From Ignavibacteriales bacterium (lineage in GTDB: Bacteria > Bacteroidota > Ignavibacteria > UBA10030), in assembly GCA_026390575.1 (NCBI GenBank), contig JAPLFR010000009.1, forward strand, positions 62,001 to 126,000: DNA of 64,000 nt. The letters are read 5' to 3'. The position numbers and the translations under genes are program-made. Positions 27,237 through 37,039 of the stretch are shown here, piece by piece. The notes beneath the pieces are model-generated. The model saw only the letters and a program-made list of their open reading frames with translations, was not told the origin of the DNA and did no database searches. Within the stretch, counting starts at the first letter, position 1, and the number at the start of each line of letters is the position of its first letter.

Positions 27237-27594
27237 TCGGAGTGTTTTCTTCTTTTTTCTTTCCATGATCCTGCTTGAGTTCTAATAAAAAATAAAAATA
27301 ATAAAACGCAGTTTCCATGGCTGTGAGAAACAAAAGAGAAATCGTATCTCGGCTTATTTCTTTTCTGATCGTTCGCCATACCCAAGAATCCAGCGGCTGC
27401 CAATACCATTTGATAAACCATTCAGGAGAGAAGAGAAGATTTGTCAGGATCGCAGCAATTGTCCAGCCGACGGCAAAAATAATGCCGATGAACGCTACGG
27501 CAAGAAATCCTTCACCCATGCTCTCTTTTTTATATTTGATAAAAGCAAAAACAACCAGCACAATATGCAGGGAATAAATAAATGCAGCGGTCAT
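27223..27594 (-). CDS. Small integral membrane protein of unknown function
   Basis: 123 aa with about three to four hydrophobic helices (residues ~3-19, ~28-52, and one near 85-103), charged tail (KKKEEN). No family recognised. It overlaps the 3' end of the TonB-like gene by 14 bases on the opposite strand and is the last gene of the minus-strand run. Confidence 0.65.
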   Translation of the reverse strand: MTAAFIYSLHIVLVVFAFIKYKKESMGEGFLAVAFIGIIFAVGWTIAAILTNLLFSPEWFIKWYWQPLDSWVWRTIRKEISRDTISLLFLTAMETAFYYFYFLLELKQDHGKKKEENTPTTSA

Positions 27595-27679
27595 AGGTTC
27601 AATTAAAAATAAGATAAATGAAAAATAAGAGAACTGTTGTTTATTTTTCTAATTTTTCATTTTGCATTGAATAATTGAT

Positions 27680-29095
27680 TTAATATGCATCATCGCCAAA
27701 AAGAACGGCGTGAATTGTCTTGAGAATAATTTTTAGATCAAAGACAAGCGACCAATGTTCGATGTAATAAATGTCGTACTTCGTTCGTTCAGCAATGGAA
27801 GTATTGCCTCGCAAGCCGTTGACTTGTGCCCAGCCGGTCATACCGGTTTTTGCCCGATGCCGTTCCAGATATCGCGGTACCTGATTTTTGAATTTTTCCA
27901 CAAAGTGCGGCCGCTCCGGACGCGGGCCGACGATGCTCATATCGCCTTTGATAACATTCATGAGTTGGGGAAGTTCGTCCAAACTGAAGCGGCGAAGAAA
28001 TCGGCCGAGCCGCGTTGTTCGCGGGTCGTCTTTGTGCGACCAGACCGGCCCGGTCGATTGTTCCGCATCAATGCGCATCGATCTGAATTTAATGACTTTA
28101 AACACTTCGCCATCCAAACCTACGCGTGCCTGTAAATAGAAGATCGGCCCATGAGAATCGAGTTTTAAAAGAATTGCAATCAATAAAATTATTGGACTTG
28201 CCAACAAAAGGATACATGAGGCGAAGAGCAGGTCAAACACCCGCTTGACGATAAAATTCCATGTGCTGAGAGTAGGACTTTTAATGCCAAGGAATGGAAT
28301 TCCTTCAATATGTTTGATTTGAACTTGACTGGTCATCAACTCGAGAATATCCGGAACCATCATCATTTCCACATTTAATCCCTGGCAGTCGCGGACGAGA
28401 TCATGCAGAAGTGCATGTTCCGTCTCGTTAAATGCAATCAATATAACATCTATTTTCTGCGTTTTAATCAAGTCCGGTACAAAAGCAATGGATCCTAAGT
28501 ACGGAATATGTTCCATGGTGTTTTCTGTGCTCCCCTGCACGGAACAATAGCCAAGGGCTTCATATCCGAGTGATCGATGTGTCGTAAGAGATCGAAAGAT
28601 TTTGCCTGCAACAGAGCTTGTTCCCACAATGATGACCTGTTTCAGGTCGTTGCCATGTGCATACCAGAATTGTTCAAACTTCATGAGAATAAATCGTCCG
28701 ATGGAGATGAACATGACAGCGGAAAGACCAAGGATCCAAAATACAATGCGTGAATACGAGAATGAACGGTAGAAAAATGCGCCCGCCATGACAACCAACA
28801 TGCCCAGCACAACAATACGCACAATGGCGAAAAATTCATCCGAGAAAGATGTAATTCGCCGTGGAACGTATAAATGACGTGTATGGAACAACCAGCACCA
28901 CACAGGAATAACAACGAAAGAACTTATGATGTATGCTTTTAACGGCGGAAGGCCGTACGAAATCGGAATGTACTGCGTCAGCGTTGAAAAAAATCTGAAC
29001 CAGTATGAGAAAAGAAACGACGCTTCTATAGCAACTGCATCCGAGATGACGGTGAGTAGTGGTATTAATAAATCTTGTCGTCGTTTATGTGGCAT
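27680..29095 (-). CDS. Undecaprenyl-phosphate hexose-1-phosphate transferase (WcaJ/WbaP-like)
   Basis: 471 aa. N-terminal membrane helices (residues ~12-130), a CoA-binding-like/Rossmann region ([15 protein letters not shown]), a further membrane helix near 290, and a C-terminal catalytic domain with [41 protein letters not shown] and [12 protein letters not shown]. The enzyme moves a sugar-1-phosphate from a nucleotide sugar to undecaprenyl phosphate, the first step of many exopolysaccharides and O-antigens. It lies next to gmhA. The exact sugar is unknown. Confidence 0.92.
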   Translation of the reverse strand: MPHKRRQDLLIPLLTVISDAVAIEASFLFSYWFRFFSTLTQYIPISYGLPPLKAYIISSFVVIPVWCWLFHTRHLYVPRRITSFSDEFFAIVRIVVLGMLVVMAGAFFYRSFSYSRIVFWILGLSAVMFISIGRFILMKFEQFWYAHGNDLKQVIIVGTSSVAGKIFRSLTTHRSLGYEALGYCSVQGSTENTMEHIPYLGSIAFVPDLIKTQKIDVILIAFNETEHALLHDLVRDCQGLNVEMMMVPDILELMTSQVQIKHIEGIPFLGIKSPTLSTWNFIVKRVFDLLFASCILLLASPIILLIAILLKLDSHGPIFYLQARVGLDGEVFKVIKFRSMRIDAEQSTGPVWSHKDDPRTTRLGRFLRRFSLDELPQLMNVIKGDMSIVGPRPERPHFVEKFKNQVPRYLERHRAKTGMTGWAQVNGLRGNTSIAERTKYDIYYIEHWSLVFDLKIILKTIHAVLFGDDAY

Positions 29096-29100
29096 AAGGA

Positions 29101-29135
29101 GTCAGTTGTCAGCCGTCAGTTATCAGTTGTCAGCA
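29101..29135. repeat. Heptamer tandem repeat (GTCAGTT type)
   Basis: Five 7-base units in a row: GTCAGTT, GTCAGCC, GTCAGTT, ATCAGTT, GTCAGCA. It fills most of the gap between gmhA and the sugar-phosphate transferase gene, the same class of short tandem repeat as at 20446-20488. Confidence 0.8.
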
Positions 29136-29143
29136 TCCCTGCA

Positions 29144-29749
29144 TTATCCAAACATTTCCTGTTCAACTTCCTGGAAAATGATATGGCCAATGGTTATATG
29201 TCCTTCTTGAATGCGCTGCGTATCGTCAGATGGAACAATGATCGCAAGATCAACGAGGCTTTTCGATTTGCCGCCGCCTTTGCCAAGAAAACCAATCGTA
29301 GCTAATTTCATTTTGCGCGCTTTTTGGAATGCATTGTTCACACTAGGAGAATTACCGCTTGTGGATATTCCAATAAGTACATCACCTTTATTACCCAGCG
29401 CTTCAAGAGAGCGGGTGAAGACGTTATCATAACCGATATCGTTAGCGCCGGCGGTCAGCAGGGATGAATCAGTCGTGAGTGCGATTGCCGGTAATGCCGG
29501 CCTTTTGATGTGAGGGCTGAGGCGAATCACAAACTCAGTTGCAAGATGCTGTGCATCTGCTGCGCTGCCGCCGTTGCCGCAAAGCAGAACTTTCTTTTTA
29601 TTGTTGAACGCATTCATAATAATATCGACTGCTTTGGAAATATCCGGCGAACACTGCTGTAAAATACGGAGCTTCGTGTCGCTGCTTTCCTTAAGCGAAT
29701 CACTGATGAACGTATCGCGTGAAAGCTTATTGTTCGAGGATGGAGTCAT
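29144..29749 (-). CDS. gmhA: Phosphoheptose isomerase (SIS domain)
   Basis: 201 aa, usual GmhA length. A single SIS domain with LLCGNGGSAADAQHLATEF, LTTDSSLLTAGANDI and GISTSGNSP, plus late Gln/Glu/His residues (QEGHITIGH). Converts sedoheptulose 7-phosphate to D-glycero-D-manno-heptose 7-phosphate for LPS core or S-layer glycans. It fits beside the glycan transferase. It lies 24 bases past the pcrB-like gene, probably co-transcribed. Confidence 0.93.
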   Translation of the reverse strand: MTPSSNNKLSRDTFISDSLKESSDTKLRILQQCSPDISKAVDIIMNAFNNKKKVLLCGNGGSAADAQHLATEFVIRLSPHIKRPALPAIALTTDSSLLTAGANDIGYDNVFTRSLEALGNKGDVLIGISTSGNSPSVNNAFQKARKMKLATIGFLGKGGGKSKSLVDLAIIVPSDDTQRIQEGHITIGHIIFQEVEQEMFG

Positions 29750-29773
29750 AGAAAACCCGATCGTTTCTTCTGT

Positions 29774-30517
29774 TTATGATGTGTGGATTGCGCTGGCAAA
29801 CTCTTGAATAACTGAACTATGTGAATTCTCTTCGATGATTGTTCCCGTCACGATGAACGAAGCGCCGGCTTTCACTTTGTTGTTTGCTTCTTCCGGAGTT
29901 CGAATTCCGCCGCCGACAATAACCGGTAGTGAACAGTACTTCGTTACTTTCTTTATCATCGCATCTGGTACAGATTGTTTGGCGCCGCTGCCTGCTTCTA
30001 AGTAGAGTAATTTCAAGCCGATGAGTTCTGCCGCAAGCGCGTGCGCGACGGCGATATCCGGTTTTTCGCGCGGTATTGGTTTCGTATTGCTCATAAATTC
30101 TGCCGAAGTAACATTCCCGCCTTCGATCAACATGTACCCGGTTGAAATGGCTTCAAGTTTCATTCGTTTAATAATCGGGGCGGCATTTACCTGGTTCCCA
30201 ATAAGATAATCCGGGTTGCGTCCGCTTATAAGTAAAAGAAACAGAATTGCATCAGCTTCAGAGGAAACCTGCGATACACTGCCTGGAAAAATAATAACCG
30301 GTGCTTTCGTATTCTCCTTGATGATTTTTAGAGTTTTGTCGAATTCATTCGAGAGCATGAGACTGCCCCCGACAAGAAAGGCATCAGTTCCTGCTTTGGT
30401 TGCTTCGCGAATGAAGCCGGGCAGCTTCTTTGAATCAATATTATCCGGATCGATGAGCAACAAATATCCTGCACCTCGATCATGCTTGATTTTTAGGAGT
30501 TGTTCGAAGGTTGTCAT
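29774..30517 (-). CDS. Geranylgeranylglyceryl phosphate synthase family (PcrB-like)
   Basis: 247 aa TIM barrel with LIDPDN near residue 22, a GGSLM segment, GYMLIEGG, LYLEAGSGA and VIVGGGIRTPEEA, the standard GGGPS/PcrB motifs. The enzyme joins a polyprenyl diphosphate to sn-glycerol-1-phosphate, the first step of archaeal-type ether lipids; Bacteroidota homologues make geranylgeranylglyceryl phosphate of unclear fate. It sits 10 bases past alaS and overlaps nothing. No glycerol-1-phosphate dehydrogenase is visible in the window. Confidence 0.92.
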   Translation of the reverse strand: MTTFEQLLKIKHDRGAGYLLLIDPDNIDSKKLPGFIREATKAGTDAFLVGGSLMLSNEFDKTLKIIKENTKAPVIIFPGSVSQVSSEADAILFLLLISGRNPDYLIGNQVNAAPIIKRMKLEAISTGYMLIEGGNVTSAEFMSNTKPIPREKPDIAVAHALAAELIGLKLLYLEAGSGAKQSVPDAMIKKVTKYCSLPVIVGGGIRTPEEANNKVKAGASFIVTGTIIEENSHSSVIQEFASAIHTS

Positions 30518-30527
30518 CAGGTTTTAT

Positions 30528-33443
30528 TCACTTTCGCAAAAGAGATTCCACTATAGATTTCGTTTGTGCAAGTGCTTCATCTAATTTTTCAACATCTTTT
30601 CCACCTGCGGTTGCCATATGCGGACGTCCGCCGCCTCCGCCGCCAACTAATTTAGCGATTGCCCCGACAACTTTTCCCGCTTCAATCTTTTTCGCAGCGA
30701 CGAGATCATCCGTGACGACGCAGACAAGCTGAACTTTATCTTCAATAACGCAAGCCAGCAAGCCGACACCGCTGCCAAGTTTTGCACGAAGTGAGTCGCC
30801 AAGGTTTTTTAATTCATCTATAGAGGCGGCAGAGACTATTGCAGCGACTAACTTGATATTTCCAATCGAAATGGCAGAAGCGGTTAAATCATCCATTGAA
30901 CCGGAAAGTGATTGCAACCGGAAGCGTCCAAGCTCTTTTTCCATTGATTTCTTGGTCTCAGCAATTTGGAGGATGAGTTCTTCCATTATCTGATTCCGCG
31001 ATTTGATTTGATCAAACCATGATTTCAATTCTTGTGAAGCTTCATTGGGTATAGATCTGATTTGTTTAAGATCGTTAAGACGCTGTTCATATCCGCCTAA
31101 TGAATTATGTGCCAAGCTGGATTTTCCACCGCTTGCATCCGCAAGTTCGGATTTTAGTTGTAGAGTTTCATCGAATTGGTTAAAGGCATAATCGAGCCGT
31201 TCAAAGTACGACTTATCCTGAATTTTCAGCAATTCAAGTGCATAGTCATTTGTTACTGCTTCGATGCGGCGCACACCGCTTGCCACACTGCCTTCACTGC
31301 GAATTTTGAAGTAGCCGATTTCGCCTGTATTATTGACATGCGTGCCGCCACAAAACTCTGTGCTGAAGTCTCCAAATTGAATCACATTCACACGCTCGCC
31401 GTATTTATCGCCGAAGAACATCAACGCACCAAGCTTTTTCGCGTCTTCAAATGGAATGTTGTTCAATCCCGGCGTGCGAGGAATATTTTCCTTGATCTTC
31501 TCGTTCACTAACGCCTCGATGTCGGCAAGCTCTTGATCGCTGAGCTTGGCAAAATGCGCGAAGTCGAACCGTAAATAATCCGGTGCCACGAGCGAACCGG
31601 CTTGGTGCACGTGCGTTCCTAAAATTCTGCGCAGAGCATTGTGCAGTAAATGTGTGGCAGAATGATTACGCATAATGGAGAGGCGGCGAAACTGATCGAC
31701 TCTTATTCTCACTTTCATCCCCATTCCAATTTCACTTGATGGGGGAATTACATGCACTATCGCACTCTTAGATGTCTTAAAGACATCAGAAACCTTTATT
31801 ACATTGCCTGTGTTTAAAATTTCAATTTCACCAATATCAGCTACTTGTCCTCCAGCCTGTGCATAGAAAGGAGTAGTATCGAAAACTACATATTCTGAAA
31901 TGCCACGTACAAAAAGCTTGGATGGTATGGAATCACGTACGGAATATTCAAAATCACCATCCATAGGATGACGTTTATGCTCAATTACCCAAGAATCGCA
32001 TTGAAACTGATCATATCCTACAAATTTAGAATCAGTTGATTCAATACCAAGGTTATCTTGAACAAAAACTTTTGTTTCTCTTGTCAATCTTGCTCTGTCC
32101 CTTTGCTCCTCCATCAATTCCTCAAACCTCGAACTGTCGACCTTTAGCTGACGTTCTTGTGCCATAAGCTGCGTAAGATCAAAGGGGAATCCGAATGTAT
32201 CGTATAACTTAAAGGTATCATCACCGGAAATGGTTTTTGAATCTAATGCTTTAGCTCTTGATACGATTTCTTCAAAAATCTTCAATCCATTTTCTAGGGT
32301 TACATTGAAACTTTCTTCTTCACCTTTAATAACTTTTTGGATGTGTTCCTGATTCGATTTTATTTCGGGGAAGATGTAGCTCATCGTTTCAACAAGCGCC
32401 GGTACGAGTTGATAAATGAACGGCTCGTGCATACCAAGATTACGTCCAAAGCGGGCTGCGCGGCGTAAGATGCGCCGAAGAACATATCCGCGCCCTTCGT
32501 TGCTCGGAAGCGCACCATCACCAATTGCAAACGTCAGTGTGCGCACGTGATCGGCAATGACGCGCATGGAGGTATCAAATTCGAATTGCGAATTGTCAAT
32601 TGCGGATCGCATGCCGCCATTGTACGATTTATGAGTGAATTCAGAAATTTTCTTAATGATTGGAGAGAAGACGTCGGTATCGTAATTGGAACTCTTATTC
32701 TGTAGCACGGCGCATACGCGCTCGAAGCCCATTCCTGTGTCCACGTGTTTGGACGGCAGGGGAGTAAGTTTGCCGGTTTCGTCGCGATTGTATTGGATGA
32801 AAACAAGATTCCAAATTTCCATCACTTCTGGTATTCCAGCATTCACCATTTCAGAAGTGGCGTTGCCGGCGGGTGTTCGGTCTATGTGAATTTCAGAACA
32901 TGGTCCGCATGGTCCGGTTTCACCCATTTCCCAAAAATTATCTTTTTCACCAAAGCGTAAAACATGACTTTGGTCTATGTCGGTAAGAGTTTTCCAATAT
33001 TGCTCAGCTTCCTGGTCATCATTGTACACTGTTGCCCAGAGGCGATCCTTTGGCAGTCCCCAAACCTTTGTCAATAATTCCCACGCCCACGTGATGGCTT
33101 CCTTCTTGTAGTAACCCGCCCGGCCGATACCGTCCGGTGCGGACGGGTCGCCGAACGACCAATTGCCAAGCATCTCAAAGAATGTGTGGTGGTATGTGTC
33201 CCGTCCCACTTCTTCAAGGTCGTTGTGCTTCCCACTGACACGGATGCATTTTTGCGTATCTGCCACTCGCTTGTACGAGCGTTTGCCATTGCCAAGGAAT
33301 ACATCCTTAAATTGATTCATTCCTGCGTTTGCGAAGAGAAGTGTCGGATCGTCGTAGGGAACAACAGGCGAACTTGAAATAATGGTGTGACCACGTTCTT
33401 CAAAATATTTCAAAAAGCTGTTTCGGATTTCGGATGAAGTCAT
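30528..33443 (-). CDS. alaS: Alanyl-tRNA synthetase
   Basis: 971 aa, somewhat longer than the E. coli enzyme (876). Class II catalytic core at the N-terminus (NAGMNQFKDVFLG, then DTYHHTFFEMLGNWSFGD), editing domain with HSATHLLHNALR and FCGGTHV zinc/editing residues, and a C-terminal DHHA1-like domain ending with a Gly6 loop (GGGGGGRPHMA). Charges tRNA-Ala and clears mischarged Ser and Gly. The start lies five bases after the clpS stop. Confidence 0.97.
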   Translation of the reverse strand: MTSSEIRNSFLKYFEERGHTIISSSPVVPYDDPTLLFANAGMNQFKDVFLGNGKRSYKRVADTQKCIRVSGKHNDLEEVGRDTYHHTFFEMLGNWSFGDPSAPDGIGRAGYYKKEAITWAWELLTKVWGLPKDRLWATVYNDDQEAEQYWKTLTDIDQSHVLRFGEKDNFWEMGETGPCGPCSEIHIDRTPAGNATSEMVNAGIPEVMEIWNLVFIQYNRDETGKLTPLPSKHVDTGMGFERVCAVLQNKSSNYDTDVFSPIIKKISEFTHKSYNGGMRSAIDNSQFEFDTSMRVIADHVRTLTFAIGDGALPSNEGRGYVLRRILRRAARFGRNLGMHEPFIYQLVPALVETMSYIFPEIKSNQEHIQKVIKGEEESFNVTLENGLKIFEEIVSRAKALDSKTISGDDTFKLYDTFGFPFDLTQLMAQERQLKVDSSRFEELMEEQRDRARLTRETKVFVQDNLGIESTDSKFVGYDQFQCDSWVIEHKRHPMDGDFEYSVRDSIPSKLFVRGISEYVVFDTTPFYAQAGGQVADIGEIEILNTGNVIKVSDVFKTSKSAIVHVIPPSSEIGMGMKVRIRVDQFRRLSIMRNHSATHLLHNALRRILGTHVHQAGSLVAPDYLRFDFAHFAKLSDQELADIEALVNEKIKENIPRTPGLNNIPFEDAKKLGALMFFGDKYGERVNVIQFGDFSTEFCGGTHVNNTGEIGYFKIRSEGSVASGVRRIEAVTNDYALELLKIQDKSYFERLDYAFNQFDETLQLKSELADASGGKSSLAHNSLGGYEQRLNDLKQIRSIPNEASQELKSWFDQIKSRNQIMEELILQIAETKKSMEKELGRFRLQSLSGSMDDLTASAISIGNIKLVAAIVSAASIDELKNLGDSLRAKLGSGVGLLACVIEDKVQLVCVVTDDLVAAKKIEAGKVVGAIAKLVGGGGGGRPHMATAGGKDVEKLDEALAQTKSIVESLLRK

Positions 33444-33448
33444 AAGGC

Positions 33449-33739
33449 CTATATTTCAATCTGCGTGTTCAGCGAGATCTCTTCTAATATATGAGACACT
33501 TTCAGGCAGTTATCCATTTCTCCTTCAAACACCATCGCTTTGCCGCTTGTATGGACTTCCCACGTCAATGTTTCAGCTTTCGACGTGTCGCAGCCGGTGG
33601 CTTTGATAATTTGTCCAATGACTTCGTCGAATGAATGAATTTCATCGTTGAACAAGATCACTTTAGCCGGTTGTTCAATTAGTACATCGGTATCTTTATC
33701 TTCTTGCTGAAGAGGTCTTTGTAATGGAGCTTGAGTCAT
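33449..33739 (-). CDS. clpS: ATP-dependent Clp protease adaptor ClpS
   Basis: 96 aa. The core ([20 protein letters not shown], then [15 protein letters not shown]) is the ClpS fold that recognises N-degron substrates and hands them to ClpAP. First gene of the clpS-alaS-pcrB-gmhA run, directly downstream of the tandem terminators that follow icd. Confidence 0.95.
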   Translation of the reverse strand: MTQAPLQRPLQQEDKDTDVLIEQPAKVILFNDEIHSFDEVIGQIIKATGCDTSKAETLTWEVHTSGKAMVFEGEMDNCLKVSHILEEISLNTQIEI

Positions 33740-33782
33740 GACAATTCTCTATTGCGAAATATCGTACATATAATACTGAAAA

Positions 33783-33844
33783 ATGCCCAGTCTTTCAAGA
33801 AACGGGCATGAAGCAAAAAGGGCATCTCATTACCTGAAATGCCC
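33783..33844 (-). terminator. Two tandem intrinsic terminators after icd
   Basis: On the minus strand, hairpin GGGCAT/ATGCCC (33839-33844 with 33820-33825) is followed by T5, then a second hairpin ATGCCC/GGGCAT (33804-33809 with 33783-33788) followed by another T5. Together they insulate icd from clpS. Confidence 0.8.
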
Positions 33845-33853
33845 CAAGTGTTA

Positions 33854-33923
33854 CCTTCGCAAGAGCTGGAAGCCTGATAATGTAACACGTGAAACGTGTT
33901 TCTATTTCTATACCTTGCGAAGG
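33854..33923 (-). other. Long-range RNA hairpin after icd
   Basis: Perfect 10-base arms CCTTCGCAAG and CTTGCGAAGG (33854-33863 and 33914-33923) enclose 50 bases that hold another short palindrome (ACACGTTTCACGTGT). It lies in the icd 3' untranslated region just before the tandem terminators. It could stabilise the mRNA or mark a small RNA; no known family recognised. Confidence 0.5.
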
Positions 33924-33932
33924 TGATAAAGC

Positions 33933-35180
33933 TTACATATTCTTGATTATTGTGTCACCAAATTCCGAGCACTTCACTTCTTTTGCTCCATCCATCAGGC
34001 GGGCAAAATCGTACGTGACGGTTTTTGCTTGAATGCTTTTATTGAGTCCGTTGATAATAAGATCAGCGGCTTCATCCCAGCCCATATAACGCAGCATCAT
34101 TTCACCGGAGAGAATGACAGAACCGGGATTCACTTTATCCTGATTGGCGTACTTTGGCGCAGTGCCATGCGTTGCTTCGAAGACTGCGAAGCCGTTTTCA
34201 TAATTAATATTGCCGCCGGGTGCAATGCCGATGCCGCCAACCTGCGCGGCAAGCGCATCGGAAATGTAGTCGCCATTAAGATTGAGTGTCGCGATGACGT
34301 CGTATTCATTGGGACGCGTGAGAATTTGCTGAAGGAAAGCATCCGCTATGACATCCTTAACAATAATTCCATTCGGAAGTTTTACCCACGGACCGCCATC
34401 GATGAGTGTGCCGCCAAATTCTTCTTGTGCTAACTCATAGCCCCAATCCCGAAATCCGCCCTCCGTGAATTTCATAATATTGCCTTTGTGTACTAATGTC
34501 ACGGATTTACGTTTATGATTGATGGCATATAGAATCGCTGCGCGGACTAATCGTTTTGTTCCATCCTCAGAGACCGGTTTGATGCCGATGCTGGATGTTT
34601 CGGGGAAGCGGATCTTCTTTACTCCCATTTCCTTTTGCAGCCATGCTACAATTTTTTTAGCTTCCGGTGTTCCGGCTTTCCATTCGATGCCTGCATAAAT
34701 GTCTTCCGTGTTTTCGCGGAAGATAATCATATCGATGAGTTCCGGATGCTTCACGGGCGACGGCACTCCGGTAAAATATTGCACAGGCCGCAAACAGACA
34801 TACAGATCCAGCATTTGCCGTAATGCGACATTAATAGAGCGAATGCCGCCGCCTATGGGCGTTGTTAAAGGTCCCTTAATTGCTACAATATGTTCTTTGA
34901 TGGCCGCAAGCGTGTCATCGTGGAGCCAGGTGTTGGGGCCATAGACGACGTTCGCTTTTTCACCGGCGAACACTTCAAACCAGACTATTTTTTTCTTCCC
35001 GCCGTAAGCTTTTGCGACGGCAGCATCAAATACACGCTGTGATGCGCGCCAAATATCCGGCCCGGTTCCATCGCCTTCAATAAAAGGAATAATGGGCAAA
35101 TCCGGAACAGTGAGCTTGCCGTCGATGAATCGTATCGATTGTCCTGCGGTTGGTGTTGTAAGTTTAGCATACTGTGTCAT
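33933..35180 (-). CDS. icd: Isocitrate dehydrogenase (NADP-dependent)
   Basis: 415 aa, length and sequence of the E. coli Icd type. [14 protein letters not shown] at the N-terminus, [13 protein letters not shown] with the Ser that AceK phosphorylates in enterics, [14 protein letters not shown], and [14 protein letters not shown]. Oxidises isocitrate to 2-oxoglutarate. Own terminators follow it. Confidence 0.96.
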   Translation of the reverse strand: MTQYAKLTTPTAGQSIRFIDGKLTVPDLPIIPFIEGDGTGPDIWRASQRVFDAAVAKAYGGKKKIVWFEVFAGEKANVVYGPNTWLHDDTLAAIKEHIVAIKGPLTTPIGGGIRSINVALRQMLDLYVCLRPVQYFTGVPSPVKHPELIDMIIFRENTEDIYAGIEWKAGTPEAKKIVAWLQKEMGVKKIRFPETSSIGIKPVSEDGTKRLVRAAILYAINHKRKSVTLVHKGNIMKFTEGGFRDWGYELAQEEFGGTLIDGGPWVKLPNGIIVKDVIADAFLQQILTRPNEYDVIATLNLNGDYISDALAAQVGGIGIAPGGNINYENGFAVFEATHGTAPKYANQDKVNPGSVILSGEMMLRYMGWDEAADLIINGLNKSIQAKTVTYDFARLMDGAKEVKCSEFGDTIIKNM

Positions 35181-35198
35181 GGATTTTTTGACTTTCTC

Positions 35199-35636
35199 TT
35201 ATAATGTCGGAGGTTTGATAAATTTTCGAATCATCGTTCCGTACTCTTTCATTTCTCCGTCTGAATATTTTTTAAGATTAAGAACGAATCTAATATTGTC
35301 ATTTCTATATCGCGGTGTAATATGGAGATGAAAGTGAAACACGGATTGTCCGGCAATAGTGCCATTATTGGAAAAGAGATTGTATCCTTCAAGTGTTAGA
35401 CTCTGTACCAACGCCTGTGTGACAATTTTGGCTGCTTGAAGAATGGAATGATATATCTCATCCGGCAAGTCTAAAAAACCATTGCAATGTTGTTTCGGTA
35501 TAATGAGTGCATGTCCGTAATGAATTGGATTGATGTCGAGAACAGCGATAACATGTTCGTTCTCATAGAGAACTTCCGCCGGAGTTTCTTTTGAGGCGAT
35601 TTTGCAGAAAATACAGTCAGTCTTTGAACTCTTCAT
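35199..35636 (-). CDS. HIT-family nucleotide-binding protein
   Basis: 145 aa. N-terminal CIFCKIASKETPAE with Cys pair and the signature His-Phe-His-Leu-His-Ile near residue 102 (histidine triad), typical of HinT-like nucleoside phosphoramidases. Lies 18 bases upstream of icd and is likely co-transcribed. Confidence 0.94.
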   Translation of the reverse strand: MKSSKTDCIFCKIASKETPAEVLYENEHVIAVLDINPIHYGHALIIPKQHCNGFLDLPDEIYHSILQAAKIVTQALVQSLTLEGYNLFSNNGTIAGQSVFHFHLHITPRYRNDNIRFVLNLKKYSDGEMKEYGTMIRKFIKPPTL

Positions 35637-35791
35637 GATGAAAACTTATTTAAATATGTGAGCAAAGTCAAAAAAACAACGGGAAGATTTTTTTTTGTAC
35701 TTTTGTGTAGAGACACAGAAACAGCGGAATTCCTGCCAGAGGCGGGTAAAGGTAGACTTGATCGTCGTAGACGACAGCACTGAACTCAACT

Positions 35792-36775
35792 TTACCAGTA
35801 CTGATGAACAAACTGTCGCACACGTTTTTCGTATATCTCTTTAATTTTTCCCATAACGGAATCCGAAAGAGCAGGCATATTGACAGAGTTGATATTTTCC
35901 TCTGCTTGTTTTGGATTCTTTGCGCCGGGAATGGCACATGTTACGGCGGGATACATAAGAATCCATTTCAGCGCAAACTGCGTAAGCGTCATACCGTCAG
36001 GCACAAGCGGACGAAGCTGATCAACAACATCTAAAGATAAATCATAATCAACACCGGAAAAAGTTTCTCCGCGGTCGAATGCTTCGCCGTGCCGGTTAAA
36101 GAAACGGTGATCGTCTTTTTCAAACGATGATTGCCTGGATAATTTTCCCGTCAGTATACCTGAAGATAGTGGTAGCCTGGCAAGTATTCCGACATTTCGT
36201 TTCTGTGCTTCTTTGAAAAATAATTCTGCCGGCCTCTGGCGAAAGATATTATAGATGATTTGAACAGATTGAACATTGGGAAACTCAAGAGCTTTCAGCG
36301 CTTCTTCGACCTTTTCAACGCTCACACCATAGAATCTGATTTTTCCTCGTTTAACAAGGTCATCTAAAATTCCAAATACTTCCGGCATATAATATACTTC
36401 TGTCGGCGGGCAATGCAGCTGAAGCAAATCGATCGTATCGGTATTGAGATTTCTCAAGCTTCGTTCAATAAAGGCAGTCAGATTCTTTTTGTTATATCCG
36501 CCGGCAGTGTGCGGGTCAAGGCGCCTGCCTGCCTTTGTCGCAATGTAAAATGTTTCTTTGCGAGCCTGCTTTAATTGAGCAAGGAGGCGTTCGCTTCGTC
36601 CATCGCCGTAGACATCGGCTGTATCAAAAAAGTTCACTCCTAAATCCAGCGCTCGGTGCAGGGCAGAAAGAGAATCCTTATCCTGAACGGTTCCCCACGC
36701 GCTTCCAAGTGCCCACGTGCCAAAACTGATGGCCGAGACATTCCATCCGGTTTTTCCAAGTGTGCGATATTCCAT
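35792..36775 (-). CDS. Aldo/keto reductase
   Basis: 327 aa TIM-barrel oxidoreductase. The catalytic tetrad is visible: Asp and Tyr in FFDTADVYGDG, Lys in YIATKAGRR and His in LLQLHCPP. NADPH site near CAIPGAKNPKQAEEN. Reduces carbonyl compounds; substrate unknown. The 3' end is followed by ~155 bases without a gene before the HIT gene. Confidence 0.93.
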   Translation of the reverse strand: MEYRTLGKTGWNVSAISFGTWALGSAWGTVQDKDSLSALHRALDLGVNFFDTADVYGDGRSERLLAQLKQARKETFYIATKAGRRLDPHTAGGYNKKNLTAFIERSLRNLNTDTIDLLQLHCPPTEVYYMPEVFGILDDLVKRGKIRFYGVSVEKVEEALKALEFPNVQSVQIIYNIFRQRPAELFFKEAQKRNVGILARLPLSSGILTGKLSRQSSFEKDDHRFFNRHGEAFDRGETFSGVDYDLSLDVVDQLRPLVPDGMTLTQFALKWILMYPAVTCAIPGAKNPKQAEENINSVNMPALSDSVMGKIKEIYEKRVRQFVHQYW

Positions 36776-36897
36776 TATGATTCTTTCAGATATAGAGAAA
36801 TGAGGATTGCTGCTCTGGTGTGTTCAAGATAAGAAACACCGCTGTATCTCGCAAGCACTGGAAATTCTATGTGGCAGGCTATTTTAGATTCTCGCTT

Positions 36898-36924
36898 ATC
36901 CCGATTGTCTTGGACAATCGGGAT
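36898..36924. repeat. Perfect 12-bp hairpin and adjoining repeat fragment
   Basis: ATCCCGATTGTC (36898-36909) and GACAATCGGGAT (36913-36924) around TTG. It is followed at ~36935 by GCCGGAGGCCTGAGAATG, a fragment of the element at 12423-12511. Confidence 0.7.
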
Positions 36925-37039
36925 GGGAATGACAGCCGGAGGCCTGAGAATGAAACAAGCGTTAGCATGCAACAATATTCAAGTCATTCCCGACCGTCAG
37001 CACGACGGAAATCTCTACAATAACTCCGTTGCCATTTGT

